In this document: positions 35,867-43,704 of the stretch, one piece after another
How positions within the stretch are numbered: position 1 is the stretch's first letter
How the letters are laid out: the number at the start of each line of letters is the position of its first letter
Origin: Pseudomonas alloputida
Lineage (GTDB): Bacteria > Pseudomonadota > Gammaproteobacteria > Pseudomonadales > Pseudomonadaceae
DNA: 64,000 nt
Direction of reading: 5' to 3'
Assembly: GCF_021283545.2 (NCBI RefSeq)
Contig: NZ_CP128540.1
Location: forward strand, 4,437,501 to 4,501,500
Position numbers and translations under genes: made by a program
Notes under the pieces: model-generated
What the model was told of the DNA's origin: nothing
The model's database searches: none
Seen by the model: the letters and a program-made list of their open reading frames with translations, nothing else

Positions 35867-36311
35867 CAACACACGGATGCTCACAGTGGGTGAAGTGGCC
35901 AAGCGCAGCGGCGTGGCGGTGTCTGCGCTGCACTTCTACGAAACCAAGGGGCTGATCGCCAGCGTCCGCACGGCTGGCAACCAGCGCCGCTATCCCTCGC
36001 TGGTGCTGCGTACCCTGGCGATCATCAAGGTAGCCCAGCGCACGGGAATTCCGCTTGAGGAAATCAAACAAGCCTTCAGCCGTTATGCCCCCAACAGCAA
36101 GCTCACGGCCGCACAATGGAGCGAGATGTCCACGGCCTGGCGCGAAGACCTGAATGCCCGCATTCGCACACTGGAAGCACTGCGCGACAGCCTCGACAAC
36201 TGCATTGGCTGCGGTTGCCTGTCGCTGGAGGACTGCCCACTGCGCAACCCCGAGGATGTGCTGGGCAAGGAAGGGACCGGGGCGCGGATCCTCGAAAAGA
36301 AGGCACGCTAA
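35856..36311 (+). CDS. soxR: Redox-sensitive MerR-family activator SoxR
   Basis: 151 residues. The MerR-type winged helix-turn-helix is [26 protein letters not shown] (about 9-34). A dimerisation helix follows, then the [2Fe-2S] cluster ligands Cys116, Cys119, Cys121 and Cys127 ([12 protein letters not shown]), diagnostic for SoxR. In pseudomonads SoxR responds to redox-active compounds and activates efflux pumps directly, having no soxS. The nearby RND operon with a SoxR promoter fits this. The two RHS cassettes separate it from that operon. Confidence 0.95.
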   Translation: MAADNTRMLTVGEVAKRSGVAVSALHFYETKGLIASVRTAGNQRRYPSLVLRTLAIIKVAQRTGIPLEEIKQAFSRYAPNSKLTAAQWSEMSTAWREDLNARIRTLEALRDSLDNCIGCGCLSLEDCPLRNPEDVLGKEGTGARILEKKAR

Positions 36312-36457
36312 CCTAGCACGCTCATGTCAGATGCGAATCTATGCCGGCGCGCATGACCTGCAGGTGACAAACAGTCGCTTTGAACCATTGCGACGAATCA
36401 CCGCCCTAACCCTGTGCTGTTAACCCAAAGCCGCTCACAGGAAGGAACTAAGCCATC

Positions 36458-36706
36458 ATGAAACGCGAACAGATCGAAGGTGTAGCAGAAGACCTGGCTG
36501 GCAAGGCGCAAAGCGCCGTAGGTCGCCTGGTCGAAGACCCGGCGCTGGAAGCCGAAGGCGATGCGCGTCAGGCCGCAGGCCAGGTGACCAAGACCTACGG
36601 CGACACCCTGGACACGGTGTCCTCGTTCGTCAAGGAAAAGCCCTTCGCCGCACTGGCCATCACCGCCGCCGTCACACTGGTGGTCTCTCGCCTGCTGCGC
36701 CGCTGA
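36458..36706 (+). CDS. CsbD-like stress protein with C-terminal membrane anchor
   Basis: 82 residues starting MKREQIEGVAEDLAGKAQSAVGRL, the CsbD-family opening. It continues as an amphipathic helix, then FVKEKPFAALAITAAVTLVVSRLLRR, a single hydrophobic segment with a basic end as in YqjD/ElaB-type ribosome-associated anchors. It is likely a stress or stationary-phase protein at the inner membrane. AGGAA precedes the ATG. Its own promoter should lie in 36312-36457. Confidence 0.82.
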   Translation: MKREQIEGVAEDLAGKAQSAVGRLVEDPALEAEGDARQAAGQVTKTYGDTLDTVSSFVKEKPFAALAITAAVTLVVSRLLRR

Positions 36707-36730
36707 ACCACGGCGCCTCAGGCGGTTCAG

Positions 36731-36751
36731 GGCCGGATATCTTGTCCGGCC
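36731..36751. terminator. Hairpin between csbD-like gene and porin gene
   Basis: GGCCGGA and TCCGGCC arms with a seven-base loop between convergent genes. There is no strong T run; a bidirectional terminator is probable. Confidence 0.5.
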
Positions 36752-36758
36752 TGCGCCA

Positions 36759-38012
36759 TCACCAGATGGCGATATCGTAGGTCAGGTAAAGGCGATTGCT
36801 GTCTCGGCCGCGGGCGAAATCTGATCGATACACATAGTTTCGCAGCTTTACGCCCAGCCCTTTCAGCGGCCCGCCCTGCACCACGTAGGCAATTTCGGCG
36901 TCACGCTCCCATTCTTTGATGCCCTCGCCACCTGAACGGCCATTGTCGCCACTCAGGTAGCGCGTCATGAAGGTCAGCCCCGGCACCCCGGCGGCAGCGA
37001 AATTGTAGGCATAGCTGGCCATCCAGGTCTTCTCTTCTTCCTCGATGAACTTGCCGATGCCGACGTTGCTGAACGAATAGACCGTGGCCCCACTGATATA
37101 CGGCAGCCCCGCTTCACCATCGAGCACCTGGTAACCTGCGCCGACGGTATGCCCGGAATGGGCGTACGACAGTTGGCCGCTGAACATGTCGTTGTCGATG
37201 CCACCGCCATACGCCGTACCGCTGTCGCGGCTTTTGAAGTAACGCAGGTCGGTGGTCAGCACGCCGCCGCCCAGCGGCAGGTCGTGCACCAGCCCGGCGA
37301 AGTCCTGGCGGTAGAAATGCTCGAGCTCGCCATGGAAATAACTCAGGCGCAGTTGCTTGCTGACGGCATAGTCAGCACCGGCGAAGCTGAAATCGCCAGA
37401 CGCTGGGCCGCCATACCCGTCCAGGTACAGCCCGGTGCTATCGGATGAATCGCGTTGTTTGAAGCGATCCAGGTGGCCGGCGGTAAGGGTGAGGTTGTCG
37501 ATGTCGGTGCTGGTCAGCTGAGTGCCCTGATAGGTCTGCGGCAGCAGGCGCGCATCGTTGTACACCAGTACCGGCGTCTTGGGCAGCAAGGTGCCATGCT
37601 TGACCACGGTGCTGCCCAGGCGGGCTTTGGCCGTGATACCGGCGCTGGCGAATTCGTCGGCCGCGCGACCATCGTCATGCACCGGCAACAGTCCGGTGCC
37701 GCTGCGCCCACGGCCGGAGTCAAGGCGTACGCCCAGCAGGCCCATGGCGTCGACGCCCAAGCCCAGGGTGCCTTGGGTAAAACCCGACTGGTAGTCGAGC
37801 AGAAAGCCTTGAGCCCATTCCACCCGTTCGCTTTTGGCAGTGGCGGCGGCGCGGGCGCTCATACCCTGCTCGTCACGGAAATTCTCGTTGAAATACACGT
37901 TGCGCAACTGCAGCTTGAGCTTGCTGTCTTCGATGAAACCGGCGGCACCGGCCACAGGCAGCCAGCCGCACAGCAGGCCACAAGTGGCCCCACGGAAAAG
38001 AAATCGGGACAT
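36759..38012 (-). CDS. OprD-family outer-membrane porin
   Basis: 417 residues. The signal peptide (MSRFLFRGATCGLLCGWLPVAGA) is followed by the OprD opening FIEDSKLKLQLRNVYFNENFRDEQG and WAQGFLLDYQSGFTQGTLGLGVDAMGLLGVRLDSG; it ends in a beta-strand with terminal aromatic (LYLTYDIAIW). OprD porins take up specific small acids, amino acids and aromatics. It follows CitMHS and DctA genes on the same strand, suggesting carboxylate uptake. Confidence 0.93.
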   Translation of the reverse strand: MSRFLFRGATCGLLCGWLPVAGAAGFIEDSKLKLQLRNVYFNENFRDEQGMSARAAATAKSERVEWAQGFLLDYQSGFTQGTLGLGVDAMGLLGVRLDSGRGRSGTGLLPVHDDGRAADEFASAGITAKARLGSTVVKHGTLLPKTPVLVYNDARLLPQTYQGTQLTSTDIDNLTLTAGHLDRFKQRDSSDSTGLYLDGYGGPASGDFSFAGADYAVSKQLRLSYFHGELEHFYRQDFAGLVHDLPLGGGVLTTDLRYFKSRDSGTAYGGGIDNDMFSGQLSYAHSGHTVGAGYQVLDGEAGLPYISGATVYSFSNVGIGKFIEEEEKTWMASYAYNFAAAGVPGLTFMTRYLSGDNGRSGGEGIKEWERDAEIAYVVQGGPLKGLGVKLRNYVYRSDFARGRDSNRLYLTYDIAIW

Positions 38013-38075
38013 GATGGTTACTCTGTTGTTGTTCTTGGGTGAGTCAGCGGGGCGCCGAGCGGCGCCCTGGGTGCT

Positions 38076-39380
38076 TCAAACCATGAAGGACAAGGCGCCC
38101 GTCAGCAGTGCCAGCGCAGTGATCACCAGAGAGGTGAGCACGGCCCATTTCACGGTGGCTTTCTGGAAATCACCGATATCGCGGTCGACCATGCCCACCA
38201 GCAGCAGGGTCGAGGCCACCAGCGGGCTCATCAGGTGAACCGGCTGGCCAAGCACCGAGGCGCGGGCAATTTCCACCGGGTCGATGCCGTACGCGGCCGC
38301 GGCATTGGCCAGGATCGGCACAACGCCGAAGTAGTACGCGTCGTTGGACAGCACGAAGGTCAGCGGCATGCTGGTCAGCGCCACCACCAGCGGGAACCAG
38401 TGGCTCCACGCTTCCGGAATCCAGTCCACCAGCGTCTGGGCCAATGCATCGACCATCTTGGTACCCGAGAAAATACCGGCAAAGATGCCCGCGGCGAACA
38501 CCAGCAGCACCACGGTCATGGCGTTGCCCGAATGGGCGAGGATGCGCTCTTTCTGCAGGTCCAGCTGCGGGTAGTTGATCATCAGTGCGGCGACGAAACC
38601 GATCATGAACAGGATGGCCGCGTGCATCAGCCCCAGCACCAACGCGGTCATCACGGCGATCACCAGCACCAGGTTCACATAGGCAAGGCGCGGGCGCTTG
38701 TGCGGGTTGTCGCCGAGGATTTCCTTGATGTAGCAGTTGCCGCCACCGGACTCCAGGGCAATATTGCCGATACGCCGGCGCTCGGCACGGCCCAGCAGGT
38801 AGGCGGTGAACACGACCCACGCCGCCCCACCGATGACGGTGGGCAACATCGGAATGAAGTATTCGGTCGCATCCAGGCCGAGCGCGGCAATGGCACGGGT
38901 GGCGGGACCACCCCACGGGCTCATGCCGCTCATGATGCTCAATGACAGCATCGATACAGTCGCCAGGATCATCGGGTTCATGCCGATGCGCTTGTACAGC
39001 GGCAGCATGGCAGCGCAGGTAATCATGTAAGTCGTGGTGCCGTCACCGTCCAGCGCCACCAGCAGCGACAGCAAGGCGGTGCCGATGGCGATCTTGATCG
39101 GGTCGCCATTCACCCGCTTGAGGATCTTGCGGATCAGCGGGTCGAACAGGCCGGCGTCGATCATCAGGCCGAAGAACAGGATGGCGAACAGCAGCAGCGC
39201 GGCAGACGGTGCGACCATTTTCAGCCCATCGAGCATCATCTTGCCCAGGTCTGGCGCGAAACCGCCAACAAGGGCGAAAACAATCGGCACGATGGTCAGC
39301 GCGACGATCGGTGACAGGCGTTTACTCATGATCAGGTAGGTGAAGGTCACCACCATGATCAGGCCCAGAAGTGCGAGCAT
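38076..39380 (-). CDS. CitMHS-family citrate/tricarboxylate transporter
   Basis: 434 residues, about 12 membrane segments. Family features include MLALLGLIMVVTFTYLIMSKRLSP, DGDGTTTYMITCAAMLPLYKRIG and MSGMSPWGGPATRAIAALG. CitMHS carriers import metal-complexed citrate with protons or sodium in Bacillus; in pseudomonads they serve citrate and related tricarboxylates. It lies 63 bases upstream of the porin gene and downstream of dctA. Confidence 0.9.
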   Translation of the reverse strand: MLALLGLIMVVTFTYLIMSKRLSPIVALTIVPIVFALVGGFAPDLGKMMLDGLKMVAPSAALLLFAILFFGLMIDAGLFDPLIRKILKRVNGDPIKIAIGTALLSLLVALDGDGTTTYMITCAAMLPLYKRIGMNPMILATVSMLSLSIMSGMSPWGGPATRAIAALGLDATEYFIPMLPTVIGGAAWVVFTAYLLGRAERRRIGNIALESGGGNCYIKEILGDNPHKRPRLAYVNLVLVIAVMTALVLGLMHAAILFMIGFVAALMINYPQLDLQKERILAHSGNAMTVVLLVFAAGIFAGIFSGTKMVDALAQTLVDWIPEAWSHWFPLVVALTSMPLTFVLSNDAYYFGVVPILANAAAAYGIDPVEIARASVLGQPVHLMSPLVASTLLLVGMVDRDIGDFQKATVKWAVLTSLVITALALLTGALSFMV

Positions 39381-39438
39381 GGTTTGTTCTCTTGTTTTTA
39401 TTGTCTATGTGGCCACCTGCAGCGCAGACGGCCCCCTG

Positions 39439-39468
39439 ACCCCCACCCGGCAACGCCTGGTGGGGGCC
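39439..39468. terminator. GC-rich hairpin between dctA-like and CitMHS genes
   Basis: GACCCCCACC-CGGC and GCCT-GGTGGGGGCC arms with a three-base loop, downstream of dctA on the minus strand. There is no following T run in that direction, so it may attenuate rather than terminate. Confidence 0.4.
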
Positions 39469-39494
39469 TGCAAAAAGCTTGAGGGTGTCGGGGC

Positions 39495-40802
39495 TCAGCC
39501 GTGGCGGTGTGGTTCGGCGACCCAGTCGGCTGTTTCAGCGACGGGGGTGACCACCGGCTCGCCGTTCAGCCGGCTGTGCAGCGTCTGGCGGTCACAGGCG
39601 TTTTCCGACAACGAAACCACCACCGTCGCCACTGCGTTGCTGGCAAGACTCGTCAGCGCACGGGCTTCCGACATGAAGCGGTCGACCCCGATCAACAGGG
39701 CCAGGCCGGCCAGGGGAATGTCGTGGATCACGGTAAGGGTCGAGGCCAAGGCCACGAAACCGCTGCCGGTGACACCTGCCGCGCCCTTGGAGGACAGCAG
39801 CATGATCGCCAGCATGGTGACCACCTGGCCCAGGCTCAGGTCGATGTTGCAGGCCTGCGCGATGAACACGGCTGCCAACGACAGATAGATGGCAGTACCG
39901 TCCAGGTTGAACGAGTAGCCAGTGGGCAGCACCAGGCCAACCACGCCTTTCTTGCACCCAAGCTTCTCGAGTTTCTCAAGCATGCGCGGCAGCACCGGCT
40001 CGGTGGAGGAAGTACCCAGCACCACGAGGAACTCTTCGCGGAAATAGCGCAGCAACTTCCACAGGCTGAAGCCATGGGCGCGGCAGATGCCACCGAGCAC
40101 CACCAGCACGAAGAAGGCGCAGGCGATGTACAACGTCCCGACCAGCTTGGCCAGCGCGCCAAGGGACGTAATCCCGTACTGGCCCACGGTGAATGCCAGT
40201 GCGCCGAAAGCGCCGATCGGGGCAAAGCGCATCAGGTAGCCGAAGATGCGAAACACCATGGTCGAGGCCGACTCCAGCACGTCCAGTACCGGCTTGCCCT
40301 TTTCGCCCATCGACGAGAGAGCGAAACCGCTGAGTACGGCGATGAACAGGACCGGCAACACCTCACCCTTGTTGAAGGCACCGATGAAGGTGTCCGGGAT
40401 GATGTGCATGAAGAAGTCCACCACGCTCAGCTTGGCGGCCGACGCGGTGTACTGGCTCAGGCCCGCTGTGCTCAAGGTGGCAGGATCGATGTTCATGCCG
40501 GCACCTGGCTTGAACAGGTAGACCGCCGCCAGTCCGATCACCAGGCTGACCACCGTCAGACCCAGGAACAGCAGCAGGGTCTTGCTCATCAAGCGCCCCA
40601 GTGAACGCTTGTCGGTCATGCCGGCAATGCCGGTGACGATGGTGCAGAACACCACCGGCGCGATCATCATCTTGATCAGCTTGATGAACGCATCACCCAG
40701 CGGCTTGAGGGCCACGGCCTGTTGCGCCCAGAAGTGTCCGACCACCACGCCCAGCAGGACGGCGCAGAGAATCTGGAAATACAGCGATTTGGCGAGTCTC
40801 AT
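39495..40802 (-). CDS. dctA: DctA-type C4-dicarboxylate:cation symporter
   Basis: 435 residues of the DAACS family. MRLAKSLYFQILCAVLLGVVVGHFW opens it. KPLGDAFIKLIKMMIAPVVFCTIVTGIAG, the hairpin-like GTSSTEPVLPRMLEKLEKLG, the motif LPTGYSFNLDGTAIYLSLAAVFIAQA and the C-terminal GVTGSGFVALASTL are typical. It imports succinate, fumarate, malate and analogues. ATG 40802 has GGTGA upstream; ATG 40814 lacks one. Pseudomonads often have several dctA-like copies, so the symbol denotes family rather than proven orthology. Confidence 0.88.
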   Translation of the reverse strand: MRLAKSLYFQILCAVLLGVVVGHFWAQQAVALKPLGDAFIKLIKMMIAPVVFCTIVTGIAGMTDKRSLGRLMSKTLLLFLGLTVVSLVIGLAAVYLFKPGAGMNIDPATLSTAGLSQYTASAAKLSVVDFFMHIIPDTFIGAFNKGEVLPVLFIAVLSGFALSSMGEKGKPVLDVLESASTMVFRIFGYLMRFAPIGAFGALAFTVGQYGITSLGALAKLVGTLYIACAFFVLVVLGGICRAHGFSLWKLLRYFREEFLVVLGTSSTEPVLPRMLEKLEKLGCKKGVVGLVLPTGYSFNLDGTAIYLSLAAVFIAQACNIDLSLGQVVTMLAIMLLSSKGAAGVTGSGFVALASTLTVIHDIPLAGLALLIGVDRFMSEARALTSLASNAVATVVVSLSENACDRQTLHSRLNGEPVVTPVAETADWVAEPHRHG

Positions 40803-40873
40803 GGCATCACCCATTGTTGAAATTGTGCGGATGCGCTTGTTACGAATGTGCAGGTCTGGATCGGTGCCTGGAA

Positions 40874-41953
40874 CTACCCGGCCAACCTGCGGAATGTAGG
40901 GGCGTAGACGAACCCTGAGAAGAGCCGCCGGGCGGTTCGCACCACCGAAGCCTGGATCGTCTGGCCCTCGGCACCGCTGCGCGTCAGCGCAACATCGATG
41001 CCGCCACTTGGGTGCTCCAGGCGGACCTGGGCCAGTTGCTGCGCGCCTTCGCCCAACAGGTCGGCAATCACGGTGCCAGGGCTGACGCAGGCAGTCGCCA
41101 GCCCCACCGCTCCAGTGATCGCCAAGGCACGATGGCAGTTGTGCGGCATGAAATAGCGAACCTGCAGCGTGCCGTCGTAGCGCGGCTTGGACACCAGCAC
41201 TGGCTTGGGGATGACCATGCCACTGACATCGCCCAGGCCCATGGCCTTTCCGGCCTTCAGCCGCAACGCTTCCAGGCGTTCGAGCAGCGCGCTGTTGGCG
41301 TCCAGCTGAGCCGGGGTTTCCGAGCCGCTGACACCCAACTGGCTGGCCTCCACAACCATCATCGGCATGGCCATGTCGATGCAGGTCACCGGCACGCCAT
41401 CAATCACGTCCTGGGCCTTGCCCGTGGGGAACAGCTTGCCGGTCTTGCTGCCGACCGCGTCGAGGAAGGTCAGATGCACCGGGGCGGCAGTGCCCGGTAC
41501 CCCATCGATCGCCGTGCGGCCTTCGTAGCGCACGATACCGCCGGGCGTTTCGACCAGCGAATTGACGAAGGTGCCGGTGTTGAGGTTGCGAATGCGCACC
41601 AAGGTCTTGCCTTCCTGGCCTTTTACCAACCCCTGTTCGATGGCGAACGGCCCAACAGCACACAGCATGTTGCCGCAGTTGGGGGCCGTATCGACCCGGC
41701 GCTGTGCGACCATCACCTGCACGAACAGGTAGTCGACGTCGGCGTCGGCATGCAATGACGGGCTGATGATCGCCACTTTGCTGGTCTGCGGGCTGCCGCC
41801 ACCGATGCCGTCGATTTCCAGCTCATGGCCAGAGCCCATGAGGTTGATCAGCAACTCGTCGCGCTCGACCACATTGGCAGGCAGGTCCCAGGCGTGGAAG
41901 AACGGCCCTTTGGAGGTACCGCCGCGCATGAGTACGCAAGGAATTCGTTGCAT
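40874..41953 (-). CDS. PrpF/GalD-family isomerase (4-oxalomesaconate tautomerase-like)
   Basis: 359 residues. MQRIPCVLMRGGTSKGPFF at the N-terminus and DTAPNCGNMLCAVGPFA in the middle are hallmarks of the PrpF/GalD fold, a two-domain diaminopimelate-epimerase-like isomerase with catalytic Cys (NCGN). GalD tautomerises 4-oxalomesaconate in gallate breakdown and PrpF isomerises aconitates. With CitMHS and DctA transporters and no gallate genes here, aconitate or another tricarboxylate is an attractive but unproven substrate. Start ATG 41953; longer in-frame starts run into the divergent promoter. Confidence 0.85.
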   Translation of the reverse strand: MQRIPCVLMRGGTSKGPFFHAWDLPANVVERDELLINLMGSGHELEIDGIGGGSPQTSKVAIISPSLHADADVDYLFVQVMVAQRRVDTAPNCGNMLCAVGPFAIEQGLVKGQEGKTLVRIRNLNTGTFVNSLVETPGGIVRYEGRTAIDGVPGTAAPVHLTFLDAVGSKTGKLFPTGKAQDVIDGVPVTCIDMAMPMMVVEASQLGVSGSETPAQLDANSALLERLEALRLKAGKAMGLGDVSGMVIPKPVLVSKPRYDGTLQVRYFMPHNCHRALAITGAVGLATACVSPGTVIADLLGEGAQQLAQVRLEHPSGGIDVALTRSGAEGQTIQASVVRTARRLFSGFVYAPTFRRLAG

Positions 41954-42033
41954 GATTTCGCACTCTTGTTGATCAATGGACATCATTGATGCTGTGAGCA
42001 AAAGAGTGACAGGGATGGATAAATCAATCCAAT

Positions 42034-42056
42034 GCAAATATCGTAGCTATTATTGC
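42034..42056. promoter_or_regulatory. Imperfect inverted repeat, possible LTTR site
   Basis: GCAAATA and TATTATTGC flank a seven-base centre in the 146-base gap between divergent isomerase and LysR genes, a usual place for an LTTR operator. Confidence 0.35.
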
Positions 42057-42099
42057 GATTCAAACATGAATAAAGTACCAGGCCAATCGAAGGTTTCTT

Positions 42100-42993
42100 A
42101 TGGAATATGAGCTGCAAGACATCAGATCTTTCGTGAAAATCGCCGAACTGGGCAGTTTCCATGAGGCCGCCGAAGCGCTCCACTTGTCCCAGCCGGCCCT
42201 GAGCCGACGGATCAAGAAGCTGGAGGAAGGCCTGGGCACCTCGCTACTGGAACGCACCACTCGCCGGGTCAGCCTGACCAGCGTGGGCCGCGACTTCCTG
42301 CCCAAGGCCAGGCGCCTGCTGGATGATTTTGAAGACTCGATCCTCAGCATCCGCGAGCTGGCCGAGCGCCAGACCGGTCAGGTTACCCTCGCCTGCATTC
42401 CTACCGCGGCGTTCTACTTCCTGCCGTCGGTGATCCGCGATTACAACGAGCAATACCCGAAAATCCGCATTCGCCTGCTGGACCTTAGCGCCAACGACGG
42501 GCTCGAAGCCGTGCTGCGCGGCGAGGCCGACTTCGGCATCAACATGATGAGTGGCCAGCACCCGGACATCGAGTTTGTCTCGCTGGTGCAGGAGCACTTT
42601 GTACTGGCCTGCCGGCGTGACCACCCACTGGCGAATCGCGCCTCCGTTACCTGGACAGAGCTGGCTGATTACCGCCTGATCGGCGTCGGCCGCCTGAGTG
42701 GCAACCGCATGCTGCTGGACCATGCGTTGTCCGGGCTCAACCTGCGGCCCAAGTGGTTCTACGAAGTGCAACACCTGTCCACGTCGCTGGGCATGGTCGA
42801 GGCCGGGCTGGGCGTGTCGGCCATGCCCAGCCTGGCCATGCCCAATGCCGACCACCCCACGCTGGTGAGCGTGCCGTTGATCGAGCCGCAAGTCACCCGC
42901 ACGCTAGGGCTGGTGTACCGGCGCGGCGCATCGCTGTCGCCGGCTGCGGAGAAATTCGTTTCGATCCTGCTGCAGAAATGGCCAAATCGCTGA
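42100..42993 (+). CDS. LysR-family regulator of the tricarboxylate cluster
   Basis: 297 residues. The DNA-binding end is MEYELQDIRSFVKIAELGSFHEAAEALHLSQPALSRRIKKLEEGLGTSLLERTTR; the ligand domain follows (RIRLLDLSANDGLEAVLRGEADFGI...GLGVSAMPSLAMP). It is divergent from the isomerase-dctA-CitMHS-oprD run and is the likely activator of those genes, with a pathway acid as co-inducer. That role is inferred from position. Confidence 0.9.
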   Translation: MEYELQDIRSFVKIAELGSFHEAAEALHLSQPALSRRIKKLEEGLGTSLLERTTRRVSLTSVGRDFLPKARRLLDDFEDSILSIRELAERQTGQVTLACIPTAAFYFLPSVIRDYNEQYPKIRIRLLDLSANDGLEAVLRGEADFGINMMSGQHPDIEFVSLVQEHFVLACRRDHPLANRASVTWTELADYRLIGVGRLSGNRMLLDHALSGLNLRPKWFYEVQHLSTSLGMVEAGLGVSAMPSLAMPNADHPTLVSVPLIEPQVTRTLGLVYRRGASLSPAAEKFVSILLQKWPNR

Positions 42994-43011
42994 AGGAAGC
43001 CGCGCGCGGCC

Positions 43012-43308
43012 TTAGTCGTTCTTACCCAGCATGTACCGGTCAAAATGCTCGATATGCTCATCGAGGTTGTCCTCGAGCATCATCCGGTACTGATCGCAGA
43101 AGTACTTCAGAATCTCTTCCCGTGCCGCGCCCAGCTCCGCGCCGCTCTTGAAGCTGCGGGCGCTCATCCAGGCGCTGAAGCGCGCGGCACCGAAGGTCAG
43201 CGAGGCGCTTACCTTGCCCAGGTCCTCGAACTTTTCGATCTGCTGGTTCGCCAGTTCGATGTGCGCATCGGCACGATCGTAAAAGGCCTGGTCGGTAGCT
43301 TGGGTCAT
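43012..43308 (-). CDS. DUF3144 small protein
   Basis: 98 residues, helical and charged: FYDRADAHIELANQQIEKFEDLGKVSASLTFGAARFSAWMSARSF, ending FDRYMLGKND. I recognise the DUF3144 pattern, common in pseudomonads, function unknown. It is convergent with the LysR gene, 18 bases apart. Confidence 0.8.
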   Translation of the reverse strand: MTQATDQAFYDRADAHIELANQQIEKFEDLGKVSASLTFGAARFSAWMSARSFKSGAELGAAREEILKYFCDQYRMMLEDNLDEHIEHFDRYMLGKND

Positions 43309-43704
43309 TGGGGTTCACCTTGTTGCGTAATGCGAGCGGGAGGCCAAGCCTTGCATGTCGCGGCGCATACGTGCAAGGCTGAAAAAGGATCACCCATGAC
43401 GAAAAGGAAGCAAAGCACCTCATGCTTGGAATCACACGTATCCATCGCTATTTGCGCCCACTGCCTGCAAAACCGACTGCAGCCAGTGGGCGTGACCTCA
43501 AGGCCAAACGCGCCACCCACCTCGCCGCAACGGTTGCCAACCTCCTCTGCACGCCCCGCTCCGCCCCGCCTTACCTCTGCGTCACTCCTGAGCGTCCCCC
43601 TGTCGAACGTGTGCCCCCGACCTGACTGCCCCCACTGCAGCTCACACACCGTTCTCGCCTGTTGCAGGCGAGATGCCTGACGCAACGACAAGGGGCAACA
43701 GCCA
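43309..43704. other. 396-base intergenic region
   Basis: No gene is convincingly present; short frames lack ribosome sites and are rich in Pro/Cys/Arg. It must hold the promoters of the DUF3144 gene and the mannitol-1-phosphate gene. Skewed, pyrimidine-rich composition at 43540-43640 is the only visible feature. Confidence 0.5.

Noticed and set aside
43422..43625. Short frame of 67 codons in the gap before the mannitol gene
   Set aside because: It is Pro/Arg/Thr rich with no ribosome site, overlaps shadow frames on the other strand and has no recognisable domain.
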